Shown one piece after another: positions 17,201 through 24,682 of a stretch of 60,334 nucleotides of DNA (position 1 is the first letter of the stretch; every line of letters starts with the position of its first letter). Position numbers and translations under genes: made by a program. The DNA is taken from positions 1 through 60,334 of the forward strand of contig DATGIF010000001.1 of NCBI GenBank assembly GCA_035295845.1, read 5' to 3'. Origin of the DNA: Palsa-892 sp035295845. Its GTDB lineage: Bacteria; Pseudomonadota; Alphaproteobacteria; Rhizobiales; Xanthobacteraceae. The notes under the pieces are model-generated. The model saw only the letters and a list, made by a program, of their open reading frames with translations. It was not told the origin of the DNA and searched no databases.

Positions 17201-17309
17201 CGGCATAAGCGACCTCTACATCTCCGAATCCAAGCGCCCCAAGCGATGTCCCGGCGAGACCCACGCCGGCGCCGACCAGAAATTGGCGCCGCGAGAGTTC
17301 CATGTTCAT
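14229..17309 (-). CDS. fdnG: Formate dehydrogenase alpha subunit, selenoprotein (in-frame UGA = Sec200)
   Basis: One 3081-base gene read through a TGA at 16710-16712, giving 1026 residues including selenocysteine 200 (E. coli FdnG, 1015 residues, has Sec196). The context N-Q-A-R-V-Sec-H-G-P-T-V is the family's active site. A Tat signal (SRRQFLV, residues 6-12) directs export to the periplasm. C54, C57, C61 and C96 bind the [4Fe-4S] cluster; the rest binds Mo/W-bisMGD and oxidises formate to CO2. The ribosome site AGGAGGAAG precedes the ATG at 17309. A plain gene caller would split it in two at the UGA. Confidence 0.95.
16670..16712 (-). promoter_or_regulatory. Sec UGA codon and bacterial SECIS-like hairpin in fdnG
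   Basis: Just downstream of the UGA (16710-16712) the mRNA can fold a small stem GUCC (16695-16692) with GGGC (16686-16683) around the loop AGUCU (16691-16687). E. coli fdnG has the same AGUCU loop at the same distance, and SelB recognises the GU in such loops. Outer pairing is weaker and I did not fold it computationally. Confidence 0.75.
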
Positions 17310-17786
17310 CGGCCTTCCTCCTGACCCTCTCCATATGAGAGGAACGAACGCAATTACGCGCCTCTGTTTTTAGGAAGTTCCGGCGTGCAGAACCGGTTCC
17401 CTTAAATTAGTACCATTCCAACTTGGTTTGAATTCCCTGTCAAACAAACAATTTCTTCTATCGCCGGTCGAGATCGTGACCGCGTCCGTGTGCACTGCAA
17501 CAATGATCGCGCCGCAAATATTCAACTCATCGTCGGCCATTCGTAGCGGCCAATTGCGGAATCGCGAACAGGATCAGTGGGTGAGCGGTCGTTTGGCCCC
17601 CGAGGCCCAGGGCCGAGAGCTTGGAATAAAGAGCGTTCGGGCGCCTTCCCGCGTTTTGGCCGCGCCGCGCGCCTGGACTGAAAGGTTAGCAGCCATTCTT
17701 TGCGCTCGACGGCTTGAGCGGTGAAGGCAAAAGCCACGCGGCCCCCGGTGCTCGCCGTCGCCGGCGCGCGGCCTTAGGATCGCGGC
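17310..17786. promoter_or_regulatory. Divergent promoter region, formate dehydrogenase unit / tusA-like gene
   Basis: A 477-base gap whose first 150 bases are clearly AT-rich and should hold the fdnG promoter. I looked for -24/-12 sigma-54 and FNR-like sites on the minus strand and found no convincing match. The remainder (17530-17786) returns to high GC and holds no open frame with protein-like composition. Confidence 0.4.
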
Positions 17787-18026
17787 GTGGAAGCAGCCCG
17801 GCACGAAACGGTGCTCGATTTGCGCGGCGTACGCTGCCCGCATGTGGTGCTGCGCGCGAAGACAGCGCTCCGCGACGTGCCGGTCGGCGGCGCGCTCGTG
17901 CTCGAATGCACCGATCCCCTGGTGGTGATCGACGTGCCGCATTTCGTGAACCAGACCGGGCACCGGATCGCAAGCTTTGATCAGCGCGGCGATCTCTATA
18001 TCTATCGCATCATCAAGCAGAAGTGA
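17787..18026 (+). CDS. TusA-family sulfurtransferase-like protein
   Basis: A 79-residue protein with the TusA/SirA two-layer fold signature: LDLRGVRCPHVVLRAK, with Cys17 in the persulfide-carrying position, then a GGALVLECTD segment. The usual CPxP reads CPHV here, so the second proline is missing. GTG start with AGGAT upstream. TusA proteins pass sulfur to FdhD or DsrE partners; divergence from formate dehydrogenase and the DsrE gene at the far end of that unit make such a role plausible but unproven. Confidence 0.75.
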   Translation: MEAARHETVLDLRGVRCPHVVLRAKTALRDVPVGGALVLECTDPLVVIDVPHFVNQTGHRIASFDQRGDLYIYRIIKQK

Positions 18027-18125
18027 CTTTTGGTTTTCCGCGCGCGCTTGCCGGCGCGGAACTTTTTCCGCGCCCGCGCATTGCCGCTGCGACATTCCAG
18101 CACATTCCAACCAATGAGGCCCATC

Positions 18126-18390
18126 ATGACGCGGATCACCATGCTTGCGGCGATGGCTTTGGCCGCAACGCTTTTTGCGAGCGCGCCGGCGCTCGCAATC
18201 CTCCCCGCCGCCGGTCAGCGGACCGCAAGGCAATTTGCCGGGCGATATGCGTTCGCCCACGAGCGGGGACGGCGGCTCCTATGCGCAAACCGGCGACGGC
18301 GGCAGATATGTGCAATTCAAGCAATCGCCGGTCGCGACCGGCCTCGATCTCAAAGGCCCGCCGCAGACTGAGGGGCCGTTCGCGGAATAA
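18126..18390 (+). pseudogene. Frameshifted small secreted protein gene
   Basis: The ATG at 18126 opens a clean signal peptide (MTRITMLAAMALAAT... ending ALA), but the frame then becomes Arg-rich nonsense. From about 18198 a second frame gives a natural Ser/Pro/Gly-rich tail (PVSGPQGNLPGD, QTGDGGRYVQF) ending at TAA 18390. A deletion of two bases, or insertion of one, near 18195-18200 would join them as ALA-QSS with a signal-peptidase site. It is either a recent mutation or a sequence error. Intact, it would encode about 88 residues of unknown function. Confidence 0.6.
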
Positions 18391-18474
18391 ACGCGGATCG
18401 GAGTCCAAAATCGAAACGGCGAGCGCCAAGCGCTCGCCGTTGTTCGTCGAAGCGAAACTCCGCATTCAGCGCAG

Positions 18475-19539
18475 TTATTGTAAATCGCCGGCGACGCGCT
18501 TCACCCAATCGACATATTTCGAGACCCGGGTATAGATGCCGGGCTCGGTAGCGGAGCCGCAGCCGGCGCCGAAGCTGACGATGCCGACGAGGACCGGCTT
18601 GCCGTCGGGGGCTTTCATGAACAGCGGGCCGCCGCTATCGCCCTGGCAGGAGTCGGGCACCAGCGGATCGCCGAAGCGCAGCGGCGTGCCTACCGCGCAA
18701 ATCATGTTGTCCGTGATCAGCGTGCCGGAACTTTTCTTCACCGAGTTCATGATCTCCTGCGTGGCGGCGCGCTTTTCGATCAAGTTGCGGATGCGGGCGC
18801 GGTCGGCCTCTGCGATCTTCAGCGAGACGAAGAAACTATCCTCGGTTTCGGTTTTGCGGCCGGCATTGGGAAGCGCCGCCAGATAGCCCTCGAACCCCCG
18901 CTGAAAGTAGTCGAGATAATTCTGGTTGCATTGTCCGCGATCGAAGAGCTGGGTCTGCGTCTCCAGAAGCTGCCGAGAGAGGTCCGCCGATTCGGTTTTT
19001 CCCCACCCGATGACCGTCACCGGCGTGTCGATCTTGGCAAGATCGGATTCGCGATCGGGATCGAGAAGCGAAATCGTGCCATATTTGGCCGACCAGGGCA
19101 GCCGCCGCAGATGCAGGAGGGCGATGTCGTTGTCCTGATCGCTCTGCCGATAATTTGCGTGGCCGTAGACGGCGTCGACGAGAATGCCGTTGCCCTGGCC
19201 ATAGCGTTCCGAGCCGACAAAAACCGTGAACTGGTCGGGCACCATCAACGGGCCGCCCCTTCCCTCGAAAATGCAGTGCGCGGCGGTCAGCACCCAGGTT
19301 GCGTCGCCGATCAACGAGCCGCCGCAAAAGCCGGTGCTGCCGTCGCGCCAGCGAAGCCGGATCAGCGTCTGAAACGGATAAGCGCCGGGCCTCACCGGAT
19401 GGCCGAGAATGATGCGCTGATTTTCGCGCATCGGTTTCGTCTCCTCCGCCGCGCACCATGCAGCCGAAGCGACGAGGCCAGCCGCCACGATCACTGCCTG
19501 GACCGATTTCGTCATCGCTGTCGCGCGGGTTCGATGCAT
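18475..19539 (-). CDS. Secreted trypsin-like serine protease (S1 family)
   Basis: A 354-residue protein with a signal peptide and a chymotrypsin-fold domain: TAAHC (His88), DNDIALL (Asp138) and DSCQGDSGGP (Ser302), including the Asp six residues before Ser that gives trypsin-like Arg/Lys preference. Between about residues 205 and 275 there is a long charged helical insertion not found in plain trypsins. The start overlaps the DUF4189 stop (TAATG); an internal ATG at 19515 is a possible alternative. Confidence 0.88.
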   Translation of the reverse strand: MHRTRATAMTKSVQAVIVAAGLVASAAWCAAEETKPMRENQRIILGHPVRPGAYPFQTLIRLRWRDGSTGFCGGSLIGDATWVLTAAHCIFEGRGGPLMVPDQFTVFVGSERYGQGNGILVDAVYGHANYRQSDQDNDIALLHLRRLPWSAKYGTISLLDPDRESDLAKIDTPVTVIGWGKTESADLSRQLLETQTQLFDRGQCNQNYLDYFQRGFEGYLAALPNAGRKTETEDSFFVSLKIAEADRARIRNLIEKRAATQEIMNSVKKSSGTLITDNMICAVGTPLRFGDPLVPDSCQGDSGGPLFMKAPDGKPVLVGIVSFGAGCGSATEPGIYTRVSKYVDWVKRVAGDLQ

Positions 19540-19976
19540 TACCGGCCGCGGTCGTTCTGATCGCAGGAGTTAAACGGGATATCCATCGTGAGCGTGCATT
19601 CCTCGCCCACGCCCCGTCGCTGCATCGTCCGGCACATCTCGAGCGCCTTTTTCCGGGCCACGTCGAGATTAGGGTCCATGCCCCATCCGTAATTCATCGA
19701 GTTGCCGAAGGCCATGGCGACGCATTCCCGGTGCATGTCGGCAATGAGATCACAGCTTCGCTTGACCTGATCGCTGTGGGCCGCGTTCTGGCATTCTTCG
19801 AATGCTTTTTGGCGGGCGAGGTCCTTGCCGGCCCAGCTCGCGGAGTATCCGATGGCGACATCATCCGCGGTGATGCCCGCGACCAGCGCCCCTTCGGCGA
19901 TCGCCGTCGACGATCCCGGCGCGGCGCCGATGATCGACAGTGCGACGACCGCAAATATATAGCGGAAGGAAAACAC
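19539..19976 (-). CDS. Secreted DUF4189-like protein, coupled to the protease
   Basis: A 145-residue protein with a signal peptide (about residues 1-28) and a mature part with paired cysteines, aromatic residues and the alternating Gly/Ala-Trp pattern (AIGYSASWAG) of DUF4189 proteins. Its stop overlaps the protease start by one base, so the pair is likely translated together. It could be a protease partner, inhibitor or substrate; no function is known to me. Confidence 0.6.
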   Translation of the reverse strand: MFSFRYIFAVVALSIIGAAPGSSTAIAEGALVAGITADDVAIGYSASWAGKDLARQKAFEECQNAAHSDQVKRSCDLIADMHRECVAMAFGNSMNYGWGMDPNLDVARKKALEMCRTMQRRGVGEECTLTMDIPFNSCDQNDRGR

Positions 19977-20138
19977 CTATCCCCTCCTGATGATGAACCC
20001 GCCCCCGAAAATCATCCGAATGCAACTATAAAAATCTACATGCGTCCATGGCAACGATATGGCCCACGCCCGGCTGAGGCAGGGCGCGGGGAACGGTCAT
20101 CTCGTTTGGTTGTCGTGGTTGGCGCGGATGGCGCAAGC

Positions 20139-20169
20139 TGGCCAATTCGGGGGCCAATACCTATATAAT
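20139..20169 (+). promoter_or_regulatory. Candidate sigma-70 promoter of the 72-residue gene
   Basis: A perfect -10 hexamer TATAAT lies at 20164-20169, 54 bases before the ATG at 20223. No good -35 is seen at normal spacing; instead there is an inverted repeat TGGCC (20139-20143) and GGCCA (20152-20156), which may bind an activator or repressor. Confidence 0.45.
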
Positions 20170-20222
20170 GTGAAACGATTCCTTTTAGCTGACGCTCATA
20201 CGTAAATTCTGGAGAAACTTAG

Positions 20223-20441
20223 ATGAAGAATCGCGAGAATGTTCGCAATTCAGCCGAGGAAAAATTCAAGAAGAAGGAGACTCACCGCTTGGAGGGTCAG
20301 AAGGCCATGGCCGAGTACCTGGCGGTTCAGCGTTCTGTAGATGCGAACACCGCGCGGCTGAGAGCGCTTAGATTAGCGCGCGACAGCGCCGAAAAAGATG
20401 CCGCGAAGGTGGTGAAAAAGACGCCCCGTAAGACGTCTTGA
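20223..20441 (+). CDS. Small charged helical protein
   Basis: A 72-residue, highly charged, all-helical protein (Lys/Glu-rich first half, Arg/Ala-rich second half, KTPRKTS tail). ATG start with GGAG eight bases upstream and a TATAAT promoter in front, which supports a real gene. I recall similar short proteins in Bradyrhizobium relatives but know no function. Confidence 0.65.
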   Translation: MKNRENVRNSAEEKFKKKETHRLEGQKAMAEYLAVQRSVDANTARLRALRLARDSAEKDAAKVVKKTPRKTS

Positions 20442-20655
20442 ATTAGCCGTTCTTTTCGTGCAAAAGCTCAAGTACCGGCGCTTTGGCGCCCCGCGGGCCG
20501 CGTGTCTGAAATCGAAATTCGTTAATTTCCGCCCGCTTTCACTCGTTACATCGACAACCCAGGTCGCGCGGGGAAGTCTCAATCCACCCCGCGATGAGCG
20601 GCGGCGGTCCTCGCGGATTCGCCGGCCCCTTTTCGCCTGACAGGAAGAACGTACC
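20442..20655 (+). promoter_or_regulatory. Leader region of the helicase-infA genes
   Basis: A 214-base gap before the DEAD-box helicase. It contains two small inverted repeats: GGCGC/GCGCC near 20477-20490, and GAAATT (20514-20519) with AATTTC (20524-20529). A structured 5' leader would fit a cold-regulated helicase, but no classical cold-shock box is evident. Confidence 0.35.
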
Positions 20656-22020
20656 TTGACCTCATTCGACCAGCTCGGCCTCGCCGCGCCGTTGGCGCGC
20701 GCGCTCGCCGAAGAACAATATCTCACGCCCACGCCGATCCAGGCCGCGGCGATTCCGCATATACTCGCGGGCCGCGATCTCGTCGGCCTCGCCCAGACCG
20801 GCACCGGCAAGACCGCCGCCTTCGCACTGCCGATCCTGCATCAACTCGCGACGCGCCGTTTTCGCGTGGAGCCGCGGCACTGCCGGATACTCGTGCTGAG
20901 CCCGACCCGCGAGCTATCGACGCAGATTCTCGAAAGTTTCCGCACCTACGGCCGCCACGTGCGCCCGAGCACGGCGCTTGTCATCGGCGGCGTGCCCATC
21001 AATCGTCAGAACAAGGCGCTCGCGCATGGCGTCGAGGTTCTCGTCGCCACCCCCGGCCGCTTGCTCGATCTCACCCGTTCGCGGGCGGTGATGCTCGACC
21101 GCGTCGAGGTGCTGGTGCTCGACGAAGCCGACCGCATGCTCGACATGGGTTTCATCCATGATATTCGCGCAATCGTGGCGAAGCTTCCGCCGGCGCGCCA
21201 GACGCTGTTCTTCTCGGCGACCATGGCCGAGGAAGTCGAGCGACTCGCGGCCAAGCTGCTACGCGAGCCGGTGCACGTCGCCGTTACGCCGCCGGCCAAG
21301 ACCGCCGATCGCATCGATCAGCGCGTAATCCACGTCGACCGCGGCGCAAAGCACGCGTTGCTCGCCGAGGTGCTGCGAAGCGAGCCGGTGGAACGAGCGC
21401 TCGTGTTCACGCGCACCAAACGCGGCGCCGACCGTGTCGCGCGTTCGCTCGCCGGTTTTGGCATTCATTCCGCCGCGATCCACGGCAACAAGTCACAGAG
21501 CCAACGCGAGCGAGCCCTCGCCGCTTTCCGAAACGGGCAAGTGCGTACGTTGGTGGCGACCGACATCGCCGCACGCGGCATCGACGTTGATGGCATCACG
21601 CACGTCATCAATTTCGAACTCCCAAACATTCCCGACAGCTACGTTCATCGCATCGGCCGTACCGCGCGGGCGGGGGCTGCGGGAGTTGCGATCTCTTTCT
21701 GCGATCACGATGAAAAACCGTTTCTGCGCGACATCGAGAAACTGATCCGCATGCCGATCGCGGCGGTCGATCGCCGCGGGAATGTGGTGACAGGACCGCG
21801 GAATGAGACGCCGCGGCCGCCGCATGCGAAGCAGACGAAGAAGAAGCGGCGGCGCGGACGCAATCGGCATGGCGGGGGCCACGCGGACGAAAACCGCCGG
21901 ACGCCGACCGCGGGCGTTCAGTCCGGCCAACATCTCGACGGGGTCGCGTTCCTGCACCGCAACCATGATCGCCGGACTGGTCCGTCAAAGGACGAGCGCC
22001 GCGGCGCGCAATCGCAATAA
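20656..22020 (+). CDS. DEAD-box ATP-dependent RNA helicase (RhlE-like)
   Basis: A 454-residue helicase with the ordered motifs AQTGTGKT (motif I), PTRELS (Ia), TPGR (Ib), DEAD (II), SAT (III), ATDIAARGID (V) and HRIGRTAR (VI), then a basic, low-complexity C-terminal tail (KKKRRRGRNR). TTG start with a GGAAG ribosome site. It unwinds structured RNA in cold adaptation or ribosome assembly. It lies 25 bases upstream of an infA paralogue on the same strand. Confidence 0.92.
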   Translation: MTSFDQLGLAAPLARALAEEQYLTPTPIQAAAIPHILAGRDLVGLAQTGTGKTAAFALPILHQLATRRFRVEPRHCRILVLSPTRELSTQILESFRTYGRHVRPSTALVIGGVPINRQNKALAHGVEVLVATPGRLLDLTRSRAVMLDRVEVLVLDEADRMLDMGFIHDIRAIVAKLPPARQTLFFSATMAEEVERLAAKLLREPVHVAVTPPAKTADRIDQRVIHVDRGAKHALLAEVLRSEPVERALVFTRTKRGADRVARSLAGFGIHSAAIHGNKSQSQRERALAAFRNGQVRTLVATDIAARGIDVDGITHVINFELPNIPDSYVHRIGRTARAGAAGVAISFCDHDEKPFLRDIEKLIRMPIAAVDRRGNVVTGPRNETPRPPHAKQTKKKRRRGRNRHGGGHADENRRTPTAGVQSGQHLDGVAFLHRNHDRRTGPSKDERRGAQSQ

Positions 22021-22045
22021 TGGAGCCGTCCACGAGGAGAACCGA

Positions 22046-22315
22046 ATGCCCAAAGAGGAAATGCTCGAATTCGACGGCACGATCACCGAGGTTCTGCCCG
22101 ACGGAAATTACCGCGTGAAGCTCGACAACGAGCACATGGTTCTCGCCTATCTTGCCGGCAAGATGAAGAAAAACCGGATCCGCACGCTCGCCGGTGACCG
22201 CGTGATCGTGGAGATGTCGCCCTACGATCTCGACCGCGGCCGCATCAGTTTTCGCCATAGAACCGGCCCGGCGGTTACGCCCGGTCAACGGCGGCGGAAT
22301 TTCCGCCGGCACTGA
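22046..22315 (+). CDS. infA: Translation initiation factor IF-1, helicase-linked paralogue
   Basis: An 89-residue S1-fold protein: core about residues 1-72 (MPKEEMLEFDGTITEVLPDG, then GKMKKNRIRTLAGDRV and SPYDLDRGR) plus a basic tail (RRRNFRRH) absent from the 72-residue standard form. ATG at 22046 with GAGGAG upstream. It binds the 30S A site during initiation. Because the other infA in the window (29567-29803) is broken, this may be the cell's working copy unless a third exists. Confidence 0.9.
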   Translation: MPKEEMLEFDGTITEVLPDGNYRVKLDNEHMVLAYLAGKMKKNRIRTLAGDRVIVEMSPYDLDRGRISFRHRTGPAVTPGQRRRNFRRH

Positions 22316-22352
22316 CCTCGAGATTCCTGCGTCGACTAGATGGAGAAGCGCT

Positions 22353-22562
22353 TTGTCCTCTCACCGGTACGCAATCGGCCAAACGGTTTATCTCACGCCA
22401 AACCGGTTTGATCGCTCCTCGGCGCGGAAGGGGCGCTTCACCGTCACCGGCCTGCTGCCGGAATCGCGGGGCGACTATCAATACAGGATCAAGAACGCCG
22501 GCGATTCACACGAGCGCGTTGCTTACGAAAGCGAGCTTCAGAAAATAACGGATTTCACCTAG
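22353..22562 (+). CDS. Small conserved-looking protein, 69 residues
   Basis: TTG start with GGAG upstream. The protein is basic, beta-rich (YAIGQTVYLTPNRF, GRFTVTGLLPE, DYQYRIKN) and ends in an acidic segment, resembling a small SH3-like barrel. Sequence composition supports translation. No family function recognised; it follows infA on the same strand. Confidence 0.55.
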   Translation: MSSHRYAIGQTVYLTPNRFDRSSARKGRFTVTGLLPESRGDYQYRIKNAGDSHERVAYESELQKITDFT

Positions 22563-22592
22563 CGCGCTTTCCGGCGCTCGATTGGTTGAACG

Positions 22593-22847
22593 ATGACGAT
22601 GCATCATCGGCCGCTGAAAGAAATTGCCGCGGAGATTCAGCGCGACTGGAAGCAGGTAGGCCCCGCGGCCAGGCGATATCTCGACGAGCTGCATAAGCTG
22701 GATGTTCCCGGCGAACGTTTCCATGCCGACTCAGGAATTGCCGTCGTCATTTATTTTCTGGCGAGCGCCAGATTGTGGCACGGACCCGCGGCAAGACGAA
22801 TCAAGCTGGAGCTAAGGGAGATTGTGCGAATCTACCCGGTGACCTGA
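22593..22847 (+). CDS. Hypothetical protein, 84 residues
   Basis: A helical protein with an N-terminal basic helix (EIAAEIQRDWKQV) and a central hydrophobic stretch (GIAVVIYFLASARLW). No signal peptide and no family recognised. It lies 30 bases after the preceding small gene on the same strand and may belong to the same transcript. Confidence 0.55.
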   Translation: MTMHHRPLKEIAAEIQRDWKQVGPAARRYLDELHKLDVPGERFHADSGIAVVIYFLASARLWHGPAARRIKLELREIVRIYPVT

Positions 22848-22985
22848 AATAGTGCAGCCTGGGTGCGCGATATGGCTTTGATCGCGGGCCGATATACTCT
22901 ACCCTCCATGGCGTCGCTGCTTATTCGCCGCTGGCAGCAGATCAATTCCGACGTCGAGCGCCGATCTGGGTCAACGTCTTTGATC

Positions 22986-24008
22986 ATGGAAAATAACCAC
23001 GTAACGCCTGCTCTCGAAGCCGATGCTTGGCGGCAAATTCTCAACCGCTATCGCGAGCCGAGCGACACGCGCGCCGTTGCGGAACTTGCGATGACGGCAC
23101 TTCCTCTGGCCGCGCTGTGGGTGGCCATTTGGGCCGGACTGCATTTCGGCCATTATTGGCTCTCGCTCCTGCTTACGGTGCCGGCCTCCGGCTTTCTCGT
23201 GCGCATGTTCATGATTCAGCACGATTGCGGCCATGGCTGCTTTTTCCGCTACCGTCACGCAAACGATTGGGTGGGGCGCGTCATCGGCGTTCTGACATTG
23301 ACGCCCTACGACTATTGGCGGCGTACGCATGCGCTGCATCACGCGACCTCGGGCAATCTCGAGCGCCGCGGCATCGGGGACATCGAAACCCTCACCGTCG
23401 CCGAATATCGGGCGCTGTCATTCTGGGGGCGGCTGCGCTATCGCATCTACCGCCATCCGGTCGCGATGTTCGGTGTCGGCCCCGCTTACCTGTTTATCTT
23501 CGAACAGCGGCTGCCGATCGATCTGATGCGCGGCGGCTGGATGCCGTGGACGAGCGTCATGCTGACCAACGTCGCCATCGCCGCGATCTTCGGCTTGCTG
23601 ATGTGGTTCGTCGGCGTCGGAACATTGCTGCTTGTGCATCTTCCGGTCGCCTTGATCGCGGGCTCAATCGGCGTCTGGCTGTTCTACGTGCAGCACCAGT
23701 TCGAGGAAACCCATTGGGCGCGCGGAACCGAATGGAATATGCCGGAGGCCGCCCTGCACGGCAGTTCGCACTATGACCTGCCGGCGGTGCTGCGCTGGTT
23801 CACGGCGAACATCGGCATGCATCACATCCACCACCTGTGCAGCCGCATTCCCTATTATCGGCTTCCCCGCGTGCTGCGCGACCATCCCGAACTGCGCGAC
23901 ATCGGCCGCCTGACCCTGTTGCAAAGCTTTCGTTGTGTACGCTTTGTGCTGTGGGACGAAACGCAGCGCCGGCTATTGTCCTTCCGCGACGCCCGAATGT
24001 CTCTTTGA
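22986..24008 (+). CDS. Fatty acid desaturase
   Basis: A 340-residue membrane di-iron desaturase with the three histidine boxes HDCGH (79-83), HALHH (115-119) and HHIHH (279-283) and four or more membrane helices between them. It introduces double bonds into acyl chains, probably of membrane lipids. Similarity starts near the ATG at 22986; an in-frame upstream extension to 22863 looks noncoding. The helicase, IF-1 and desaturase together suggest cold or membrane-stress adaptation. Confidence 0.88.
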   Translation: MENNHVTPALEADAWRQILNRYREPSDTRAVAELAMTALPLAALWVAIWAGLHFGHYWLSLLLTVPASGFLVRMFMIQHDCGHGCFFRYRHANDWVGRVIGVLTLTPYDYWRRTHALHHATSGNLERRGIGDIETLTVAEYRALSFWGRLRYRIYRHPVAMFGVGPAYLFIFEQRLPIDLMRGGWMPWTSVMLTNVAIAAIFGLLMWFVGVGTLLLVHLPVALIAGSIGVWLFYVQHQFEETHWARGTEWNMPEAALHGSSHYDLPAVLRWFTANIGMHHIHHLCSRIPYYRLPRVLRDHPELRDIGRLTLLQSFRCVRFVLWDETQRRLLSFRDARMSL

Positions 24009-24115
24009 CCCGGCACTCGGATTTTATTGGATGAACTGACGATCGCGGATCGCCTCCGTTAATAGGTCCGCTCGTGGGTCAGAATCGCCGCGTAAATTAT
24101 TGAGAGGATTTTCAT

Positions 24116-24406
24116 ATGACCCTTCTTCATCAGCCTGGCCGGCTTCCGCAAAAATTTACCGGCGTCTATTGGAGTGCGCGCGACGGCGAAGAATCCGTCG
24201 GCTGCGGCGTCACCCGCGAGGCGCTCGTCAAACTCGCGAGTGCGCGCGGCCTCGCGTCGCAGAATATCGAGGAGATCTATCTCACCTACCGGTCGGTCAT
24301 TCAGGATCTCGCGTCGGCAAAATACGAGCGTCGCGAGCTCGAGCCCGACAAGCAGGTGCTCGTCAAGAAAACGGATCTCGGATTGGAGCCGAAGCGGGCT
24401 GCGTAG
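24116..24406 (+). CDS. DUF1488-like small protein
   Basis: A 96-residue soluble protein resembling DUF1488: a strand with WSARDGEESVGCGVTREAL, a helix (IEEIYLTYRSVIQDLASAKY), and a C-terminal LVKKTDLGL. Function unknown. ATG with GAGAGG upstream. Confidence 0.6.
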   Translation: MTLLHQPGRLPQKFTGVYWSARDGEESVGCGVTREALVKLASARGLASQNIEEIYLTYRSVIQDLASAKYERRELEPDKQVLVKKTDLGLEPKRAA

Positions 24407-24682
24407 CAGCACCCGATGCGATTTCAATCGGGCGCGGTTAATGAAATGAGTCTGTCGCGACTACAAATTCGATGTCCGTTTTATCACAAAAAGCGGGCGC
24501 CCGACCGCCGTAACTGAATGTACTCTAGGTGCCAAAATCGATCGTGGTCATTCTTTGAAGGTGAATCAAGTTCGGACACCTCATGATGGCACGGCGATAT
24601 TCCTTGCTATGGCCGCCGGGCGGCATTACCGATTCATCTCGGCTTATCGGCATTAGTGACCCTAGCCGGAAAGAGGCAGAAC

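Noticed and set aside
14367..17324. A 985-residue open frame on the plus strand opposite the formate dehydrogenase genes
   Set aside because: It is an antisense shadow caused by high GC; its product is Arg/Ala/Val-rich without motifs, while the minus strand encodes a clear enzyme.
22863..22985. N-terminal extension of the desaturase
   Set aside because: The extra 41 residues lack family similarity and the ATG at 22986 gives normal length.
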